This document shows positions 15,480 to 24,642 of a stretch of DNA of 24,791 nucleotides, one piece after another; the stretch's first letter is position 1; each line of letters starts with the position of its first letter. The stretch spans positions 1-24,791 of the forward strand of contig JBMOPB010000115.1 in the NCBI GenBank assembly GCA_049325055.1, written 5' to 3'. Under the pieces are notes generated by a model. The model did not search any database and was not told the DNA's origin. It was given only the letters and a program-made list of their open reading frames with translations. The stretch comes from BRHc4a sp049325055 (GTDB lineage Bacteria > Bacillota > Desulfotomaculia > Desulfotomaculales > Desulfocucumaceae). Made by a program: the position numbers and the translations under genes.

Positions 15480-16493
15480 TTATTCAATATTAAAACCGGA
15501 CTTGATCATATTTCGTTTTTCGAAGTACCAGAGAGTCTGCTGCTCCGCCACCGACTGGTCGGTCTCAATCATCTCGCAGAACTGTTTGATGATTTTCTGG
15601 TCCCACTGGGTACCGGCACCCTCCTTCAATATTGCCAGTGACTCCTCAAGGCTGTATGCGTTACGGTGGGGCCGGTCGCTGGTGAGGGCGTCAAAGGAGT
15701 CAGCAACGGCCAGTATACGGGCCCCCAGCGGTATGTCGGTTCCCTTTAAGCCGTCGGGATAACCGCTTCCGTCAATATGCTCGTGGTGGTGCCTGATAAA
15801 AGGCAAAACGGGCTTTAGCGTCGAGATGTAAGAGCAGATTCTTTCACCGGCCTCCGGGTGGGTCTTGACAATTTCAAATTCGTCCGGGTCCAGCCTGTCC
15901 GGTTTTAACATTATTCTTTCCTGAATGCATATGTTGCCGATATCGTGCAAAAGGGCGGCCATTCTTACATGGCTGCGTATAACCTTTAAGGGGTAGCATT
16001 TCTGAACCAGCTTCTCTGCGTAAAAGGCGGTCCTTTTTGAGTGTTTCATACGAAACCGGTCCCTGGCTTCCATTGTGTTTACAAGATATCCAATCAATTC
16101 CTGAAAATTGCCAAGCTGTTCCGTTAACAGGACCTTGGTTTGCAGTAGATTATTTATCCTGGCCAGCAACACCTGGGGGGAAAACGGTTTTGTTATGTAG
16201 TCGTCCGCTCCTTTTTCCAGGAACTTTACTCTTTCTTCATCACCATTTAAAGCAGTTATAACAATAACGGGGGTCAGCCTGGTTTCTTCTGTGTTTTTGA
16301 CAATGGAAAGTACCGAAAAGCCGTCGACACCGGGCATCATAGCATCCAGAAGTATCAAGTCAGGCCTTTCTTCGCGTATTTTTTTAAGAGCTGCCCCCCC
16401 GCTGTCTGCTTCTATAACGTCAAATTCCTTCAGCTGTGCCTTCAGCAGTGCGATATTCGCCTTCTGGTCATCAACAATCAGTATTTTTTTCAT
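15480..16493 (-). CDS. Response regulator with HD-GYP c-di-GMP phosphodiesterase domain
   Basis: The 337-residue protein has a canonical receiver (residues 1-120: VDDQ, phospho-Asp50 in LLDAMMPGVDG, Lys in TKPF) and an HD-GYP domain (about 130-320). The metal-binding HD is His183-Asp184 in LLHDIG. The HHEHIDGSGYPDGL block has an intact GYP at 244-246, so hydrolysis of c-di-GMP is expected. This is the RpfG-like architecture. It is convergent with the hybrid kinase and shares its terminator. With the free HPt protein nearby, it is the likely end point of a phosphorelay. The start ATG 16493 has only a weak GCAGGTG upstream. Confidence 0.94.
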   Translation of the reverse strand: MKKILIVDDQKANIALLKAQLKEFDVIEADSGGAALKKIREERPDLILLDAMMPGVDGFSVLSIVKNTEETRLTPVIVITALNGDEERVKFLEKGADDYITKPFSPQVLLARINNLLQTKVLLTEQLGNFQELIGYLVNTMEARDRFRMKHSKRTAFYAEKLVQKCYPLKVIRSHVRMAALLHDIGNICIQERIMLKPDRLDPDEFEIVKTHPEAGERICSYISTLKPVLPFIRHHHEHIDGSGYPDGLKGTDIPLGARILAVADSFDALTSDRPHRNAYSLEESLAILKEGAGTQWDQKIIKQFCEMIETDQSVAEQQTLWYFEKRNMIKSGFNIE

Positions 16494-16554
16494 GGGTCAA
16501 ACACCTGCTCGGCTTAAATCAAAACTTTATAACAGAAATTGAAAACCGGAGTTT

Positions 16555-16590
16555 GTTATATAATATAACCTGATAATATAACGATAATAT
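16555..16590. promoter_or_regulatory. AT-rich divergent control region with palindrome and direct repeat
   Basis: GTTATAT-A-ATATAAC (16555-16569) is a perfect palindrome. It is followed by a direct repeat GATAATAT-AAC-GATAATAT (16572-16590) with an 11-nt period, about one helical turn. It sits between the divergent REC-HD-GYP and MFS genes and contains several TATAAT-like boxes. Confidence 0.4.
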
Positions 16591-16663
16591 TAAATGTCGA
16601 TGCCACAAAATCCTTCATTGCTTCGACTAACTCTTCAAAATTTTGACAAGGAGAGCTGTTATT

Positions 16664-17827
16664 GTGCAAAAACAGGCCCTTTGGACCAAGGATTTTATAC
16701 TAATATGCCTGGTAAATATGATGATGTTCACCAGCTTTTATTTTCTGCTCCCAACCCTGCCGGTGTTTGTAACCGATGTATTAAAAGGTGACGAAAGCAA
16801 TGTGGGGTATATAATCGGGGTGCTTTCACTTACTGCGGTTATGGTCCGCCCACTCTCCGGTTTTATGCTGGACGTGGCGGGCAGAAGAAAAATACTTATC
16901 TACGCTTTCATAGCTTTTTCCCTGGCCATGGCGGCCTATAACTTTGTGACCAGCCTTACGCTGCTTTTCACCCTGAGGGCGCTGCATGGAATTTCCTGGG
17001 GATTTTCCACCACCGGGGCCGGGACCGTGGCCGCCGACGTGGTGCCCCCCTCCAGAAGGGGCGAGGGCATGGGCTATTACGGGATGTCCAATACCCTTGC
17101 CATGGCGGTGGGTCCCAGCCTTGGCCTGTATATATTAAACGCCGCCGGTTTTAATACACTGTTCATCGCCAGTTTCGCAGTGGCGGTGGCGGGGGTGCTA
17201 CTGGTGCTGGGGATTTCATACCGGGAAATAAAAAACCCGGAAAAGGTAAAAATCAGCCTGGACAGCTTTTTTGAACCCAGGGTTTTCTCCCTGTCGGGGA
17301 TACTGTTCTTCACAGCAGTGGTGTACGGCGGAATTGTCTCGTTTATAACTCTGTACGGAAAGGAACTGGGCATTAAAAACGCAGGAACTTATTTTTTGGC
17401 CTACGCCCTTACCCTCATGCTGGTCAGGCCCGTAGCCGGAAAAGCTTTTGACAAAAACGGGCCCAAACTGGTGATGGCGGTCGGTTTTGGGGCCATTTTC
17501 CTTTCGTTTTTGCTGCTTTTTTCCGCCAGTGGACCTGAACTCTTTATACTGTCGGCTGTGGCCATGGGAATTGGGTTCGGAGCGGTTCACCCATCAGTTA
17601 TGGCCATGGCCATCAACAAGGTGCCTCCCAGCCGGCGGGGCGCGGCCAACGGCACAATATTCAGCTCCTTTGACCTTGGTATCGGGATAGGGTCGATAAT
17701 ACTGGGGTTTGTTTCAAAGATGTTCGGCCTGTCCTATATGTACCTTTCCTGCAGCTTTATAATCCTCGTGCCCCTGGTCATATTCTTTTTAAAGGATGCC
17801 AGGGAATATAAAACGGGAACAGAGTAA
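16664..17827 (+). CDS. Major facilitator superfamily transporter
   Basis: This is a membrane transporter with about 12 hydrophobic helices. I place the start at GTG 16664 (MQKQALWTKDF..., 387 residues) because AAGGAG lies 10 nt upstream. A TTG at 16643 is in frame but precedes that ribosome binding site. The loop-2 motif GFMLDVAGRRKIL matches the MFS signature G-x-x-x-D-x-x-G-R-R, and VPPSRRGEGMGYYGM and VPPSRRGAANG are the symmetric cytoplasmic segments of the two halves. That layout is typical of drug/proton antiporter-like (DHA-type) members. The substrate cannot be read from sequence. It is followed by a decayed arsenic gene, but an arsenic link is not supported. Confidence 0.92.
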   Translation: MQKQALWTKDFILICLVNMMMFTSFYFLLPTLPVFVTDVLKGDESNVGYIIGVLSLTAVMVRPLSGFMLDVAGRRKILIYAFIAFSLAMAAYNFVTSLTLLFTLRALHGISWGFSTTGAGTVAADVVPPSRRGEGMGYYGMSNTLAMAVGPSLGLYILNAAGFNTLFIASFAVAVAGVLLVLGISYREIKNPEKVKISLDSFFEPRVFSLSGILFFTAVVYGGIVSFITLYGKELGIKNAGTYFLAYALTLMLVRPVAGKAFDKNGPKLVMAVGFGAIFLSFLLLFSASGPELFILSAVAMGIGFGAVHPSVMAMAINKVPPSRRGAANGTIFSSFDLGIGIGSIILGFVSKMFGLSYMYLSCSFIILVPLVIFFLKDAREYKTGTE

Positions 17828-17885
17828 AAATTTTTAAAATCATCATTGCACACATCAAAAATATTTGATACGGGGAGGAATGAAC

Positions 17886-18357
17886 ATGTCCCGTGATATC
17901 AGAGAAACAGTCCGGCAAAAGTATGCCGAGGCCATAACCCGTAAGACGGGGTGCTGCGGGGACACGGCAGGCGGCTGCTGCCCGGGGGACCTGCCGGCAA
18001 AGCTGCCAGCATGATCACGTCAAACCTTTACAACCCCGACGAAGTCAAAGGAATTCCCGAAAGCGCCGTTACCGCTTCCTTTGGCTGCGGCAACCCCACA
18101 GCCCTGTCGGAACTGCACCCGTGTGAAGTGGTCCTGGACCTGGGAAGCGGCGCCGGGCTGGATGTGCTGATGTCGGCCCGGCGGACGCCTGGCCGTCTCT
18201 GATATTGTGCTGACCAGGCCCCTGCCGCCGGAAGTGAATAAAGACATCGCTGCCTGGACGGGATGCATAGCGGGAGCGCTGCTGGAGGAGGAATACAGGA
18301 AAAAGCTGGCCGAAGCCGGATTTACCTCCATCGGTGTTGAGTTCACCAGGTTTTAAG
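17886..18357 (+). pseudogene. arsM: Arsenite S-adenosylmethionine methyltransferase (ArsM), frameshifted and internally deleted
   Basis: The piece from ATG 17886 (GGGAGG 7 nt upstream) has the ArsM N-terminal features: VRQKYAEAI and a Cys-rich GCCGDTAGGCC segment. It stops at 18012-18014. A +1 frame continues with ITSNLYNPDEVKGIPESAV, ASFGCGNPTAL and the SAM motif VLDLGSGAGLDVL. After SAR, the frame jumps to GGRLAVSDIV...AAWTGCIAGALLEEEYRKKL...F, the ArsM C-terminal part. About 100 residues of the methyltransferase core are missing. The gene is dead by at least one frameshift and one deletion, so arsenic methylation is not expected from this locus. Confidence 0.88.
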
Positions 18358-18815
18358 CGGAAAAATACATGCAGCGCCTTGGTTTCAAAAAATCCAACCG
18401 CAGCGGGATACCGGAGGATTTGAGCCTTTTCCACCGGAACGATTATCTCGGTGACCAGTTGATCCGGCGGTGTGGTCCGGGGATCGTTGTGGGATATTTC
18501 TCTGGTGGGCAACACAACCCTGTAACCGTTCTGGTTAACCCACGAGAATACGGCCCTGTACGCCTCCTCAAGTCCGTCATAGGGGCCGGCGTGCATGCAG
18601 GTGGCCGCCCGGACTGCCGGCAGTGTTTTGTTGGACAGATAGTCGCCGGCCACCGGCCAGGCCACCTCAATGTCGGCTTTATCAGGATTGAAACCTTCGT
18701 CGTTTCTTGAAAGGAAAAATGACATATCAGGGCGAAAATACGCATACGCGGACATATTTTGCTGTAATGTGCAGTTCGAAAACGTCATTCCCCGCAAAAA
18801 CCACCCATTAAACAA
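18358..18815 (-). pseudogene. GyrI-like (AraC effector-binding type) domain, truncated
   Basis: The minus frame from ATG 18815 contains DIEVAWPVAGDYLSN, VRAATCMHAGPYDGLEEAYRAVFSWV and TTPPDQLVTEIIVPVE. These are the hallmark segments of GyrI-like small-molecule-binding domains, including the conserved Glu of the core. The expected first ~45 residues are absent; the start codons available give unrelated sequence (MFNGWFLRG). At the 3' end the natural stop seems lost, and the frame runs on to 18069, antisense to the arsM remnant. Both ends therefore look damaged. A full protein might bind xenobiotics. The ATG lies only 15 nt from the divergent GGDEF/HD-GYP gene. Confidence 0.65.
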
Positions 18816-18830
18816 CCGGGGGTATACATA

Positions 18831-21710
18831 ATGACATTGAGAAAAAAAACTGCAGTAATCATAGTAATTACACTGACCAGCCTGCTTTTCATACTGTACG
18901 CCATGTCCAAGGTTGTCTTACTGGGAAGCTTTGCCGAGCTTGAAAAAAAGGATACTTCAAAAAATGTGGAAAGGGCGCTGGACGCTATTTCAAACAACAT
19001 TTCCACATTGAGCAGCGAAGCCGCGGACTGGGCCGCCTGGGACGACACCTGTGCCTTTGTGGAAGGAAACGACTATGAATATGTAAAAAAGAACCTCCCG
19101 GACGAAACATATTCCGACCTCAAAATAAATGTCATAATGTTTTTCGATTCTTCGGGAAGGCTTGTTTTCAGCCGGGGCTTTGACCTGGTCAACAAGGTGG
19201 AGGCCCCGGTAGCGGAAAGCTTAAAGAATCACACTAAAGAAAATAGTCATCTTATTACACATACCAGTCCCTCCAGCAGTGTGAGCGGTATAATTGTCCT
19301 CCCGGAAGGGGCCCTTATGGTAGCCTCAAGGCCCATACTTACAAGCGAAAGAGAGGGCCCTGTCCGTGGATCGCTGATAATGGGCCGGTACCTTGATTCC
19401 AGGGAAATGTGGCACCTTTCGGAAACCACGCACCTGTCCGTTACCGTGCTGGCTCATGATGACCCGGCAGTGCCTTCACACATAAAAAAAGCCCTTTCCC
19501 AAACAAAAGACGATCCTCCCATCGCTGTTTCACCGTCAGGGTCCCAGTCCGTGATAGGTTACACGCAAATCAACGATATCTACGGCAACCACGGCATAAT
19601 CCTGAAAGCTGACATGCCGAGAGATATATACAGACAGGGCCAGGCCAGCGTGGTTTATTTCATCACGTACCTCCTTCTGGCCGGCGTCGTATTCGGAATT
19701 GTCACCCTTCTTCTACTGGAAAAGACTGTGTTGTCCAGGCTGGCCCGTTTCAGCAAAGGTATTATCGCCATCGGGTCGACTTCCGACCATAAAGCCCGGC
19801 TGGAGGTTACCGGAAAAGACGAGCTGTCACGACTGGGAGAGTCGGTCAACAATATGCTGGAGGCATTGGACCAGTCCCGCCGGGAACTGGCCAAAAGTGA
19901 AGAGAGATACAGGAGCCTGGTGGAAAACTCACCGGATCTTATATTCTCCCTGAATATTAACGGAGAGGTGGAAACAGTCAGCCAGGCAGGCCTGGAACAG
20001 TTCGGTTACAGCACTGCTGAAGAAGTTATCGGCAAACATTTCACAGACTTCATTCACCCCGAAGACAGGGAGATGGCCACCCAGGTGCTGCATACGTTAA
20101 TTGAAACAAAAACAGAGGTCATTAAAGGATTCAATTTCCGTATGATAAATAAAAACGGGGTAACCATATATGTCGAAGAAAACTCCGTACTGCTTTTTGA
20201 CAAAAGTGGCCATTACCAGGGCTTGTTCGGCACTATCAGGGACGTAACCGACCGCAGGCTGGTGGAGGAGGAACTGAACCTGCAGAGAGCCTACTTCCAG
20301 CAGCTTTTTGAAAGTTCTCCCGCAGGAATCGCCATGGCTGACGCCGGTGACAGAATCATCACCGTCAACAGGGGCTTTGAACAGCTGTTTGATTACACTG
20401 CCGAAGAAGTGAAAGGCCTGCTTATCAATGAGGTAATTGTGCCTGAAAACCTCCTGGGAGAAGCATCGGCCTATTCCAATATGGTGGTTGCCGGAAATGC
20501 CGTCCACGCCGAGACCCTCAGGAAGCGCAAGGACGGAAGCCTGGTAAATGTGTCTATAATGGCGTATCCTATAATACTTGGCGAAAAGCAGGTCGGAATC
20601 TACGCCATATACAGCGATATCACCGAGAGAAAGCAGGCGGAGGACCGGCTTAAATACCTCAGCCTGCATGATACCCTTACCGGGCTTTACAACCGGGCCT
20701 ATTTCGAGCAGGAAATGAAGCGCATCGAGGGAGCCAGGCAGGAGTCCGCCGGGATAATACTTTGCGATGTGGACGGGCTGAAACTTGTAAACGACACCAT
20801 GGGGCACGACACCGGGGACGCACTGCTGATAGCCGCCGCCCGTATTATAAAAGAGGCGTTCCGCAGCTGCGACATGGTGGCCCGGATAGGAGGCGACGAA
20901 TTTGCCGTCCTCCTGCCCGGCAGCGACAAGAATTCAGTTCAGAAAGCCGCCGAAAGGATCCGGGACGTTATAGCCAGGTATAACACAGAAAACTCTGAAC
21001 TCCCCCTGAGCATATCCATAGGGTACGCAGCCGGCGAGATGAGATCAAAAAGCATGAGCGATCTTTTCAAGGAAGCCGACAACAACATGTACCGGGAAAA
21101 ACTGCTGCACAGCCAGAGCACCCGAAGTGCCGTGGTCCAGACTCTGATGAAGGCAATGGAGGCCAGGGACTTTATTACCGAGGGACACGCCGACCGCCTG
21201 CAGGACCTGGTATCCGAACTGGCAAAGGCTATCGGCCTGCCGGAACGAAAGATCACAGACCTGCGCCTCCTGGCCCAGTTTCACGATATAGGGAAAGTAG
21301 GGATACCGGACAGGATTCTTTTTAAGCCGGGGCCCCTTAACGGAGAAGAATTTAGGGAAATGCTCAGGCACAGCGAGATCGGCCACCGCATCGCGCAATC
21401 CGCCCCGGCCCTGGCCCCCATTGCAGACTGGATATTAAAGCACCACGAGTGGTGGAACGGCAAAGGTTATCCCCTGGGCCTCAAGGGCGAGGAGATCCCC
21501 CTGGAATGCCGGATACTGGCCATAGCCGACGCCTATGACGCCATGACCAACAACCGTCCCTACCGGAAGGCCATGACCCACCAGGAAGCCGTCAATGAAC
21601 TGATGAGGTGTTCCGGATCACAGTTCGACCCGCAATTGATCTCAATGTTTATACTGGTGCTGGAGTTACAAAACCTCAAAAAGCAAACCGGGGAAGACCG
21701 GTCTTTGTAA
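18831..21710 (+). CDS. CHASE4-HAMP-PAS-PAS-GGDEF-HD-GYP protein
   Basis: This 959-residue membrane protein may both make and degrade c-di-GMP. In order: TM (about 8-30); extracytoplasmic CHASE4 sensor (about 35-260, with SEAADWAAWDDTCAFVEGND, a CHASE4 hallmark); TM (about 272-298); HAMP; two PAS domains (about 355-480 and 485-605); GGDEF (about 610-765); HD-GYP (about 770-940). The cyclase site GGDEF (687-691) and the upstream RSCD inhibition site are intact. The hydrolase HD (His818-Asp819 in FHDIGK) and GYP (879-881 in HHEWWNGKGYP) are intact. Start ATG 18831 has only GGGGG upstream. Its promoter must lie in or near the GyrI-like remnant. Confidence 0.95.
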   Translation: MTLRKKTAVIIVITLTSLLFILYAMSKVVLLGSFAELEKKDTSKNVERALDAISNNISTLSSEAADWAAWDDTCAFVEGNDYEYVKKNLPDETYSDLKINVIMFFDSSGRLVFSRGFDLVNKVEAPVAESLKNHTKENSHLITHTSPSSSVSGIIVLPEGALMVASRPILTSEREGPVRGSLIMGRYLDSREMWHLSETTHLSVTVLAHDDPAVPSHIKKALSQTKDDPPIAVSPSGSQSVIGYTQINDIYGNHGIILKADMPRDIYRQGQASVVYFITYLLLAGVVFGIVTLLLLEKTVLSRLARFSKGIIAIGSTSDHKARLEVTGKDELSRLGESVNNMLEALDQSRRELAKSEERYRSLVENSPDLIFSLNINGEVETVSQAGLEQFGYSTAEEVIGKHFTDFIHPEDREMATQVLHTLIETKTEVIKGFNFRMINKNGVTIYVEENSVLLFDKSGHYQGLFGTIRDVTDRRLVEEELNLQRAYFQQLFESSPAGIAMADAGDRIITVNRGFEQLFDYTAEEVKGLLINEVIVPENLLGEASAYSNMVVAGNAVHAETLRKRKDGSLVNVSIMAYPIILGEKQVGIYAIYSDITERKQAEDRLKYLSLHDTLTGLYNRAYFEQEMKRIEGARQESAGIILCDVDGLKLVNDTMGHDTGDALLIAAARIIKEAFRSCDMVARIGGDEFAVLLPGSDKNSVQKAAERIRDVIARYNTENSELPLSISIGYAAGEMRSKSMSDLFKEADNNMYREKLLHSQSTRSAVVQTLMKAMEARDFITEGHADRLQDLVSELAKAIGLPERKITDLRLLAQFHDIGKVGIPDRILFKPGPLNGEEFREMLRHSEIGHRIAQSAPALAPIADWILKHHEWWNGKGYPLGLKGEEIPLECRILAIADAYDAMTNNRPYRKAMTHQEAVNELMRCSGSQFDPQLISMFILVLELQNLKKQTGEDRSL

Positions 21711-21759
21711 CTCCCCGCCCCAAAAGAATATTATTTATAATAATTTTTTCTTTAGGAAG

Positions 21760-22923
21760 GTGTTAAAAATAGACAATCTGAACAGCATTATGATTTACCT
21801 GCGGGGGCTGAACTTAGAGGATATTGCCATGAAGCTGATGCTGTCCCTCCTGACTGTGTTTTCAATATTTATTGTGGTTAAATTTCTAAATCTGATCATA
21901 AACAGGATACTGGAAAGAAAAAAGGCTAAAGAAGAACAAAAAGATAATGCGTCGGAAAACCTGCTGCAGTCCCTGGGAATCCTGATGAAGACAGTAATAG
22001 CCTACACCGGCGTTCTGGCGGCTGTTGTGATTATTCTTGAGGTATTCAAGGTTAATATAGTCTCACCCCAGGTGGTAAAAAACACCGGCCTGATACTGCT
22101 GAAAACCCTCGGTGTAATAGTGGCAGCCAGGCTGTTTGCAAAGCTGGCCCGTCTTACCATTACACAGGTCTTCGCCCGCAGGGAAATAAAGGAAGGGATA
22201 ATCAACACAAAAAGGGCCCAGACACTGGAGTCACTGCTAAAAAACATGGTCACCTATCTTGTCTTTTTCCTTGCCGGGATAATGGTGCTGCAGATCTTTA
22301 ACGTAAACACCAGCGCCATACTGGCAAGCGCCGGCATACTGGGGCTGGCCGTGGGCTTCGGGGCGCAAAACCTGGTGAAGGACATAATCAGCGGATTCTT
22401 CATACTCTTTGAAGACCAGTTTGCCGTGGGGGATTATGTTGAAGCCGGGGGTGTGGTGGGAGTCGTTGAAGAGATAGGCCTCAGGACCTGCAAAATACGA
22501 AAGTGGACCGGGCAGCTGCACATTATCCCCAATGGTGAAATAACAAAGGTCACCAATTACAACCGGGGCCATATGATGGCAGTGGTAACAGTGGGTGTGG
22601 CATACGAGGAGGATATCGACAGGGCCATGGAAGTACTGAGAAGGGAATGCGAAACCGCCCGGCAGGAAATGCCGGCAATCGTCGAAACGCCGGTGGTTCA
22701 GGGAGTGGTGGCCCTGGGAGACTTCGCGGTAACCATCCGGATAGTGGCCGACACCATACCGGGAGAGCAGTGGGCCGTTGAAAGAGAACTTTTAAGGAGA
22801 TTTAAAAACGCCCTGGACCGGGAAAATGTGGAGATACCCTACCCCAGGAGGGTGATTACCTACAGGGAGGAATACTCCAGCGGAGAAAAAGGGGAAAAAA
22901 CACGCCTGGAGAGCGGAAGTTGA
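21760..22923 (+). CDS. MscS-family small mechanosensitive channel
   Basis: The 387-residue protein has three or four N-terminal TM segments. The pore/beta-domain signature is canonical: ASAGILGLAVGFGAQNLV, then KDIISGFFILFEDQFAVGDYVEAG, IPNGEI and VTNYNRG. It opens under membrane tension to release ions in hypo-osmotic shock. The C-terminal soluble domain follows and ends with a short charged tail. The start is uncertain: GTG 21760 overlaps the AGGAAGG sequence, and ATG 21790 is the next in-frame candidate but has no clear ribosome binding site. It lies 49 nt after the GGDEF/HD-GYP gene on the same strand. Confidence 0.94.
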   Translation: MLKIDNLNSIMIYLRGLNLEDIAMKLMLSLLTVFSIFIVVKFLNLIINRILERKKAKEEQKDNASENLLQSLGILMKTVIAYTGVLAAVVIILEVFKVNIVSPQVVKNTGLILLKTLGVIVAARLFAKLARLTITQVFARREIKEGIINTKRAQTLESLLKNMVTYLVFFLAGIMVLQIFNVNTSAILASAGILGLAVGFGAQNLVKDIISGFFILFEDQFAVGDYVEAGGVVGVVEEIGLRTCKIRKWTGQLHIIPNGEITKVTNYNRGHMMAVVTVGVAYEEDIDRAMEVLRRECETARQEMPAIVETPVVQGVVALGDFAVTIRIVADTIPGEQWAVERELLRRFKNALDRENVEIPYPRRVITYREEYSSGEKGEKTRLESGS

Positions 22924-23012
22924 TTAGCCAACCTGGGTAACCAGCCGGGGTTGACGAATAAGACCATATCCGGGATAATCAAATCAATCACTCATCCGGG
23001 GAGGAAAAAGCA

Positions 23013-24605
23013 TTGGAAAGCCCCAGACTGCGGATCAGCTTCGAAGACAGGGTCGGTTTTGTATTCGACGTGTCCAAGGTTATTTTTGTCTGGCGCTTGA
23101 ATATTGTTTCCATTGAGATCAAGGAATTTAACCTTTATGTCCACATTGAGCAGATAGGATCAAAGGAATTGGAAAAATTGATTTCCGAGCTGTACCAGAT
23201 CCCGGGTGTACTGTATGTCTGTCAGGTACCCATGATGCCTTCGGAGGAAAGGGAAAAAAAGATAAAGACCATACTGGACACTGTCAGCGAAGGCATTTTC
23301 GCGGTGGATGTCAACGGAGTCATAACAAGCGTCAACCCGGTGGCCGAGAAGATTTTCCGGTATTCCGCCGCCGAACTCCTCGGCAGAAATATAGCTGAGG
23401 TGCTTTCCGCCGAAGTTCCCATATTGCAGTGCCTGAAGGACGGCAGGTCTTACAACAACCTGGAAATCAGCATCAGCCATGCCAAGGGCAGGCTGAACTT
23501 TTTCAGCACCGCCAGGCCCTTAAAGGATGATATGGGAAATATTGTGGGAGCGGTGGCCTGTATCAAAGACATGTCAGATGTCAAGCAGCTGGTTTACACA
23601 GTTACCAAGCCGGCCATGACCACCTTTGATGAAATCAAAGGCGCCAGCTCACCACTTAAAAAGGCCATAGACCTGGCCAGGAAGGTGGCAAAAGGGAACT
23701 CCACTGTATTGATACGGGGAGAAAGCGGCACCGGAAAAGAGCTGTTTGCCCGGGCCATTCACATGGAGAGCAACCGCCGGGGAAAACCATTCGTACCTGT
23801 AAACTGCGCAGCCCTGCCCGACAATTTACTTGAAAGCGAACTTTTCGGCTATGTGGAGGGAGCGTTCACCGGTGCCCACAAAAGGGGCAAACTGGGGCTG
23901 TTTGAATTTGCCAACTGCGGCACTATATTTCTGGATGAAATCGGAGAGCTTTCTACCCACCTGCAGGCCAAATTACTACGGGTCCTGCAGGAAGGGCGGG
24001 TGCGGCGCATCGGCGACCGGGTGGAAAATCCCGTAAACGTCCGGGTAATAGCGGCAACAAACCGAAACCTGGAGGAAATGATCAATAACGGTGGTTTCCG
24101 GGATGATCTCTATTACCGCCTCAACGTGGTTCCCATTTATATCCCTCCCCTCCGCCAGAGAAAGGAGGATATCCCTGTTCTGACCCGGTACCTGGTTGAG
24201 AAATTCAACCGGCGGCTGAACAAAAATATTAAAAGAATATCCCCCGAAGCCATGGAAAAACTGGTAAACTACCACTGGCCGGGAAACATCAGGGAACTGG
24301 AGAATGTGCTGGAGCGGACCATGGTCCTGGTGCAGGATGATACAGAAATCCAGCCTGAAAAGATATTTTTTGACCGTTATTATGATGTGGCCGATGAGGC
24401 CGAGTTTAGTTCAGAGGGGACAGACAAAGAGCCCCGGATGACTGAGATTGAAGATAACGCCACCCTGGAAGCCGTCATGAGCGATTATGAAAAACAGATC
24501 ATCGCTCAGGCCCTCAAAAAACACGGAAGCCTCCGGCAAACCGCCAGATCCCTGGGGGTCTCCCACACCACTATCATGAATAAAATAAAGAAATACGGTA
24601 TTTGA
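23013..24605 (+). CDS. TyrR-like sigma-54-dependent transcriptional activator (ACT-PAS-AAA+-HTH)
   Basis: The 530-residue protein has an N-terminal ACT-like ligand domain (about 1-75), a PAS domain (about 85-190), the sigma-54 AAA+ activator domain (about 205-440) and a TyrR-type HTH (about 485-530, LRQTARSLGVSHTTIMNKIKKYGI in two parts). Walker A is GESGTGKE (236-243) and the sigma-54 contact loop is GAFTGA (283-288). Both are intact, so it should activate sigma-54 promoters, unlike E. coli TyrR, which lacks GAFTGA. The ACT domain suggests an amino acid or related effector. Start is TTG 23013 with GGGGAGG upstream. Three matching palindromes follow at 24607-24730. Confidence 0.93.
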   Translation: MESPRLRISFEDRVGFVFDVSKVIFVWRLNIVSIEIKEFNLYVHIEQIGSKELEKLISELYQIPGVLYVCQVPMMPSEEREKKIKTILDTVSEGIFAVDVNGVITSVNPVAEKIFRYSAAELLGRNIAEVLSAEVPILQCLKDGRSYNNLEISISHAKGRLNFFSTARPLKDDMGNIVGAVACIKDMSDVKQLVYTVTKPAMTTFDEIKGASSPLKKAIDLARKVAKGNSTVLIRGESGTGKELFARAIHMESNRRGKPFVPVNCAALPDNLLESELFGYVEGAFTGAHKRGKLGLFEFANCGTIFLDEIGELSTHLQAKLLRVLQEGRVRRIGDRVENPVNVRVIAATNRNLEEMINNGGFRDDLYYRLNVVPIYIPPLRQRKEDIPVLTRYLVEKFNRRLNKNIKRISPEAMEKLVNYHWPGNIRELENVLERTMVLVQDDTEIQPEKIFFDRYYDVADEAEFSSEGTDKEPRMTEIEDNATLEAVMSDYEKQIIAQALKKHGSLRQTARSLGVSHTTIMNKIKKYGI

Positions 24606-24606
24606 A

Positions 24607-24642
24607 TGGCAAGAAAAATTGCCATGGCAATTTTTCTTGCCA
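24607..24642. promoter_or_regulatory. Two abutting 18-bp palindromic operators (TGGCAA-N6-TTGCCA)
   Basis: Site 1 is 24607-24624 and site 2 is 24625-24642, back to back. Because their N6 cores (GAAAAA and TTTTTC) are mutually complementary, 24605-24644 is a perfect 40-bp palindrome, beginning inside the stop codon of the activator. Half-site length and N6 spacing equal those of the E. coli TyrR box (TGTAAA-N6-TTTACA). They are proposed upstream activating sequences for the TyrR-like protein encoded just before them. Confidence 0.75.
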
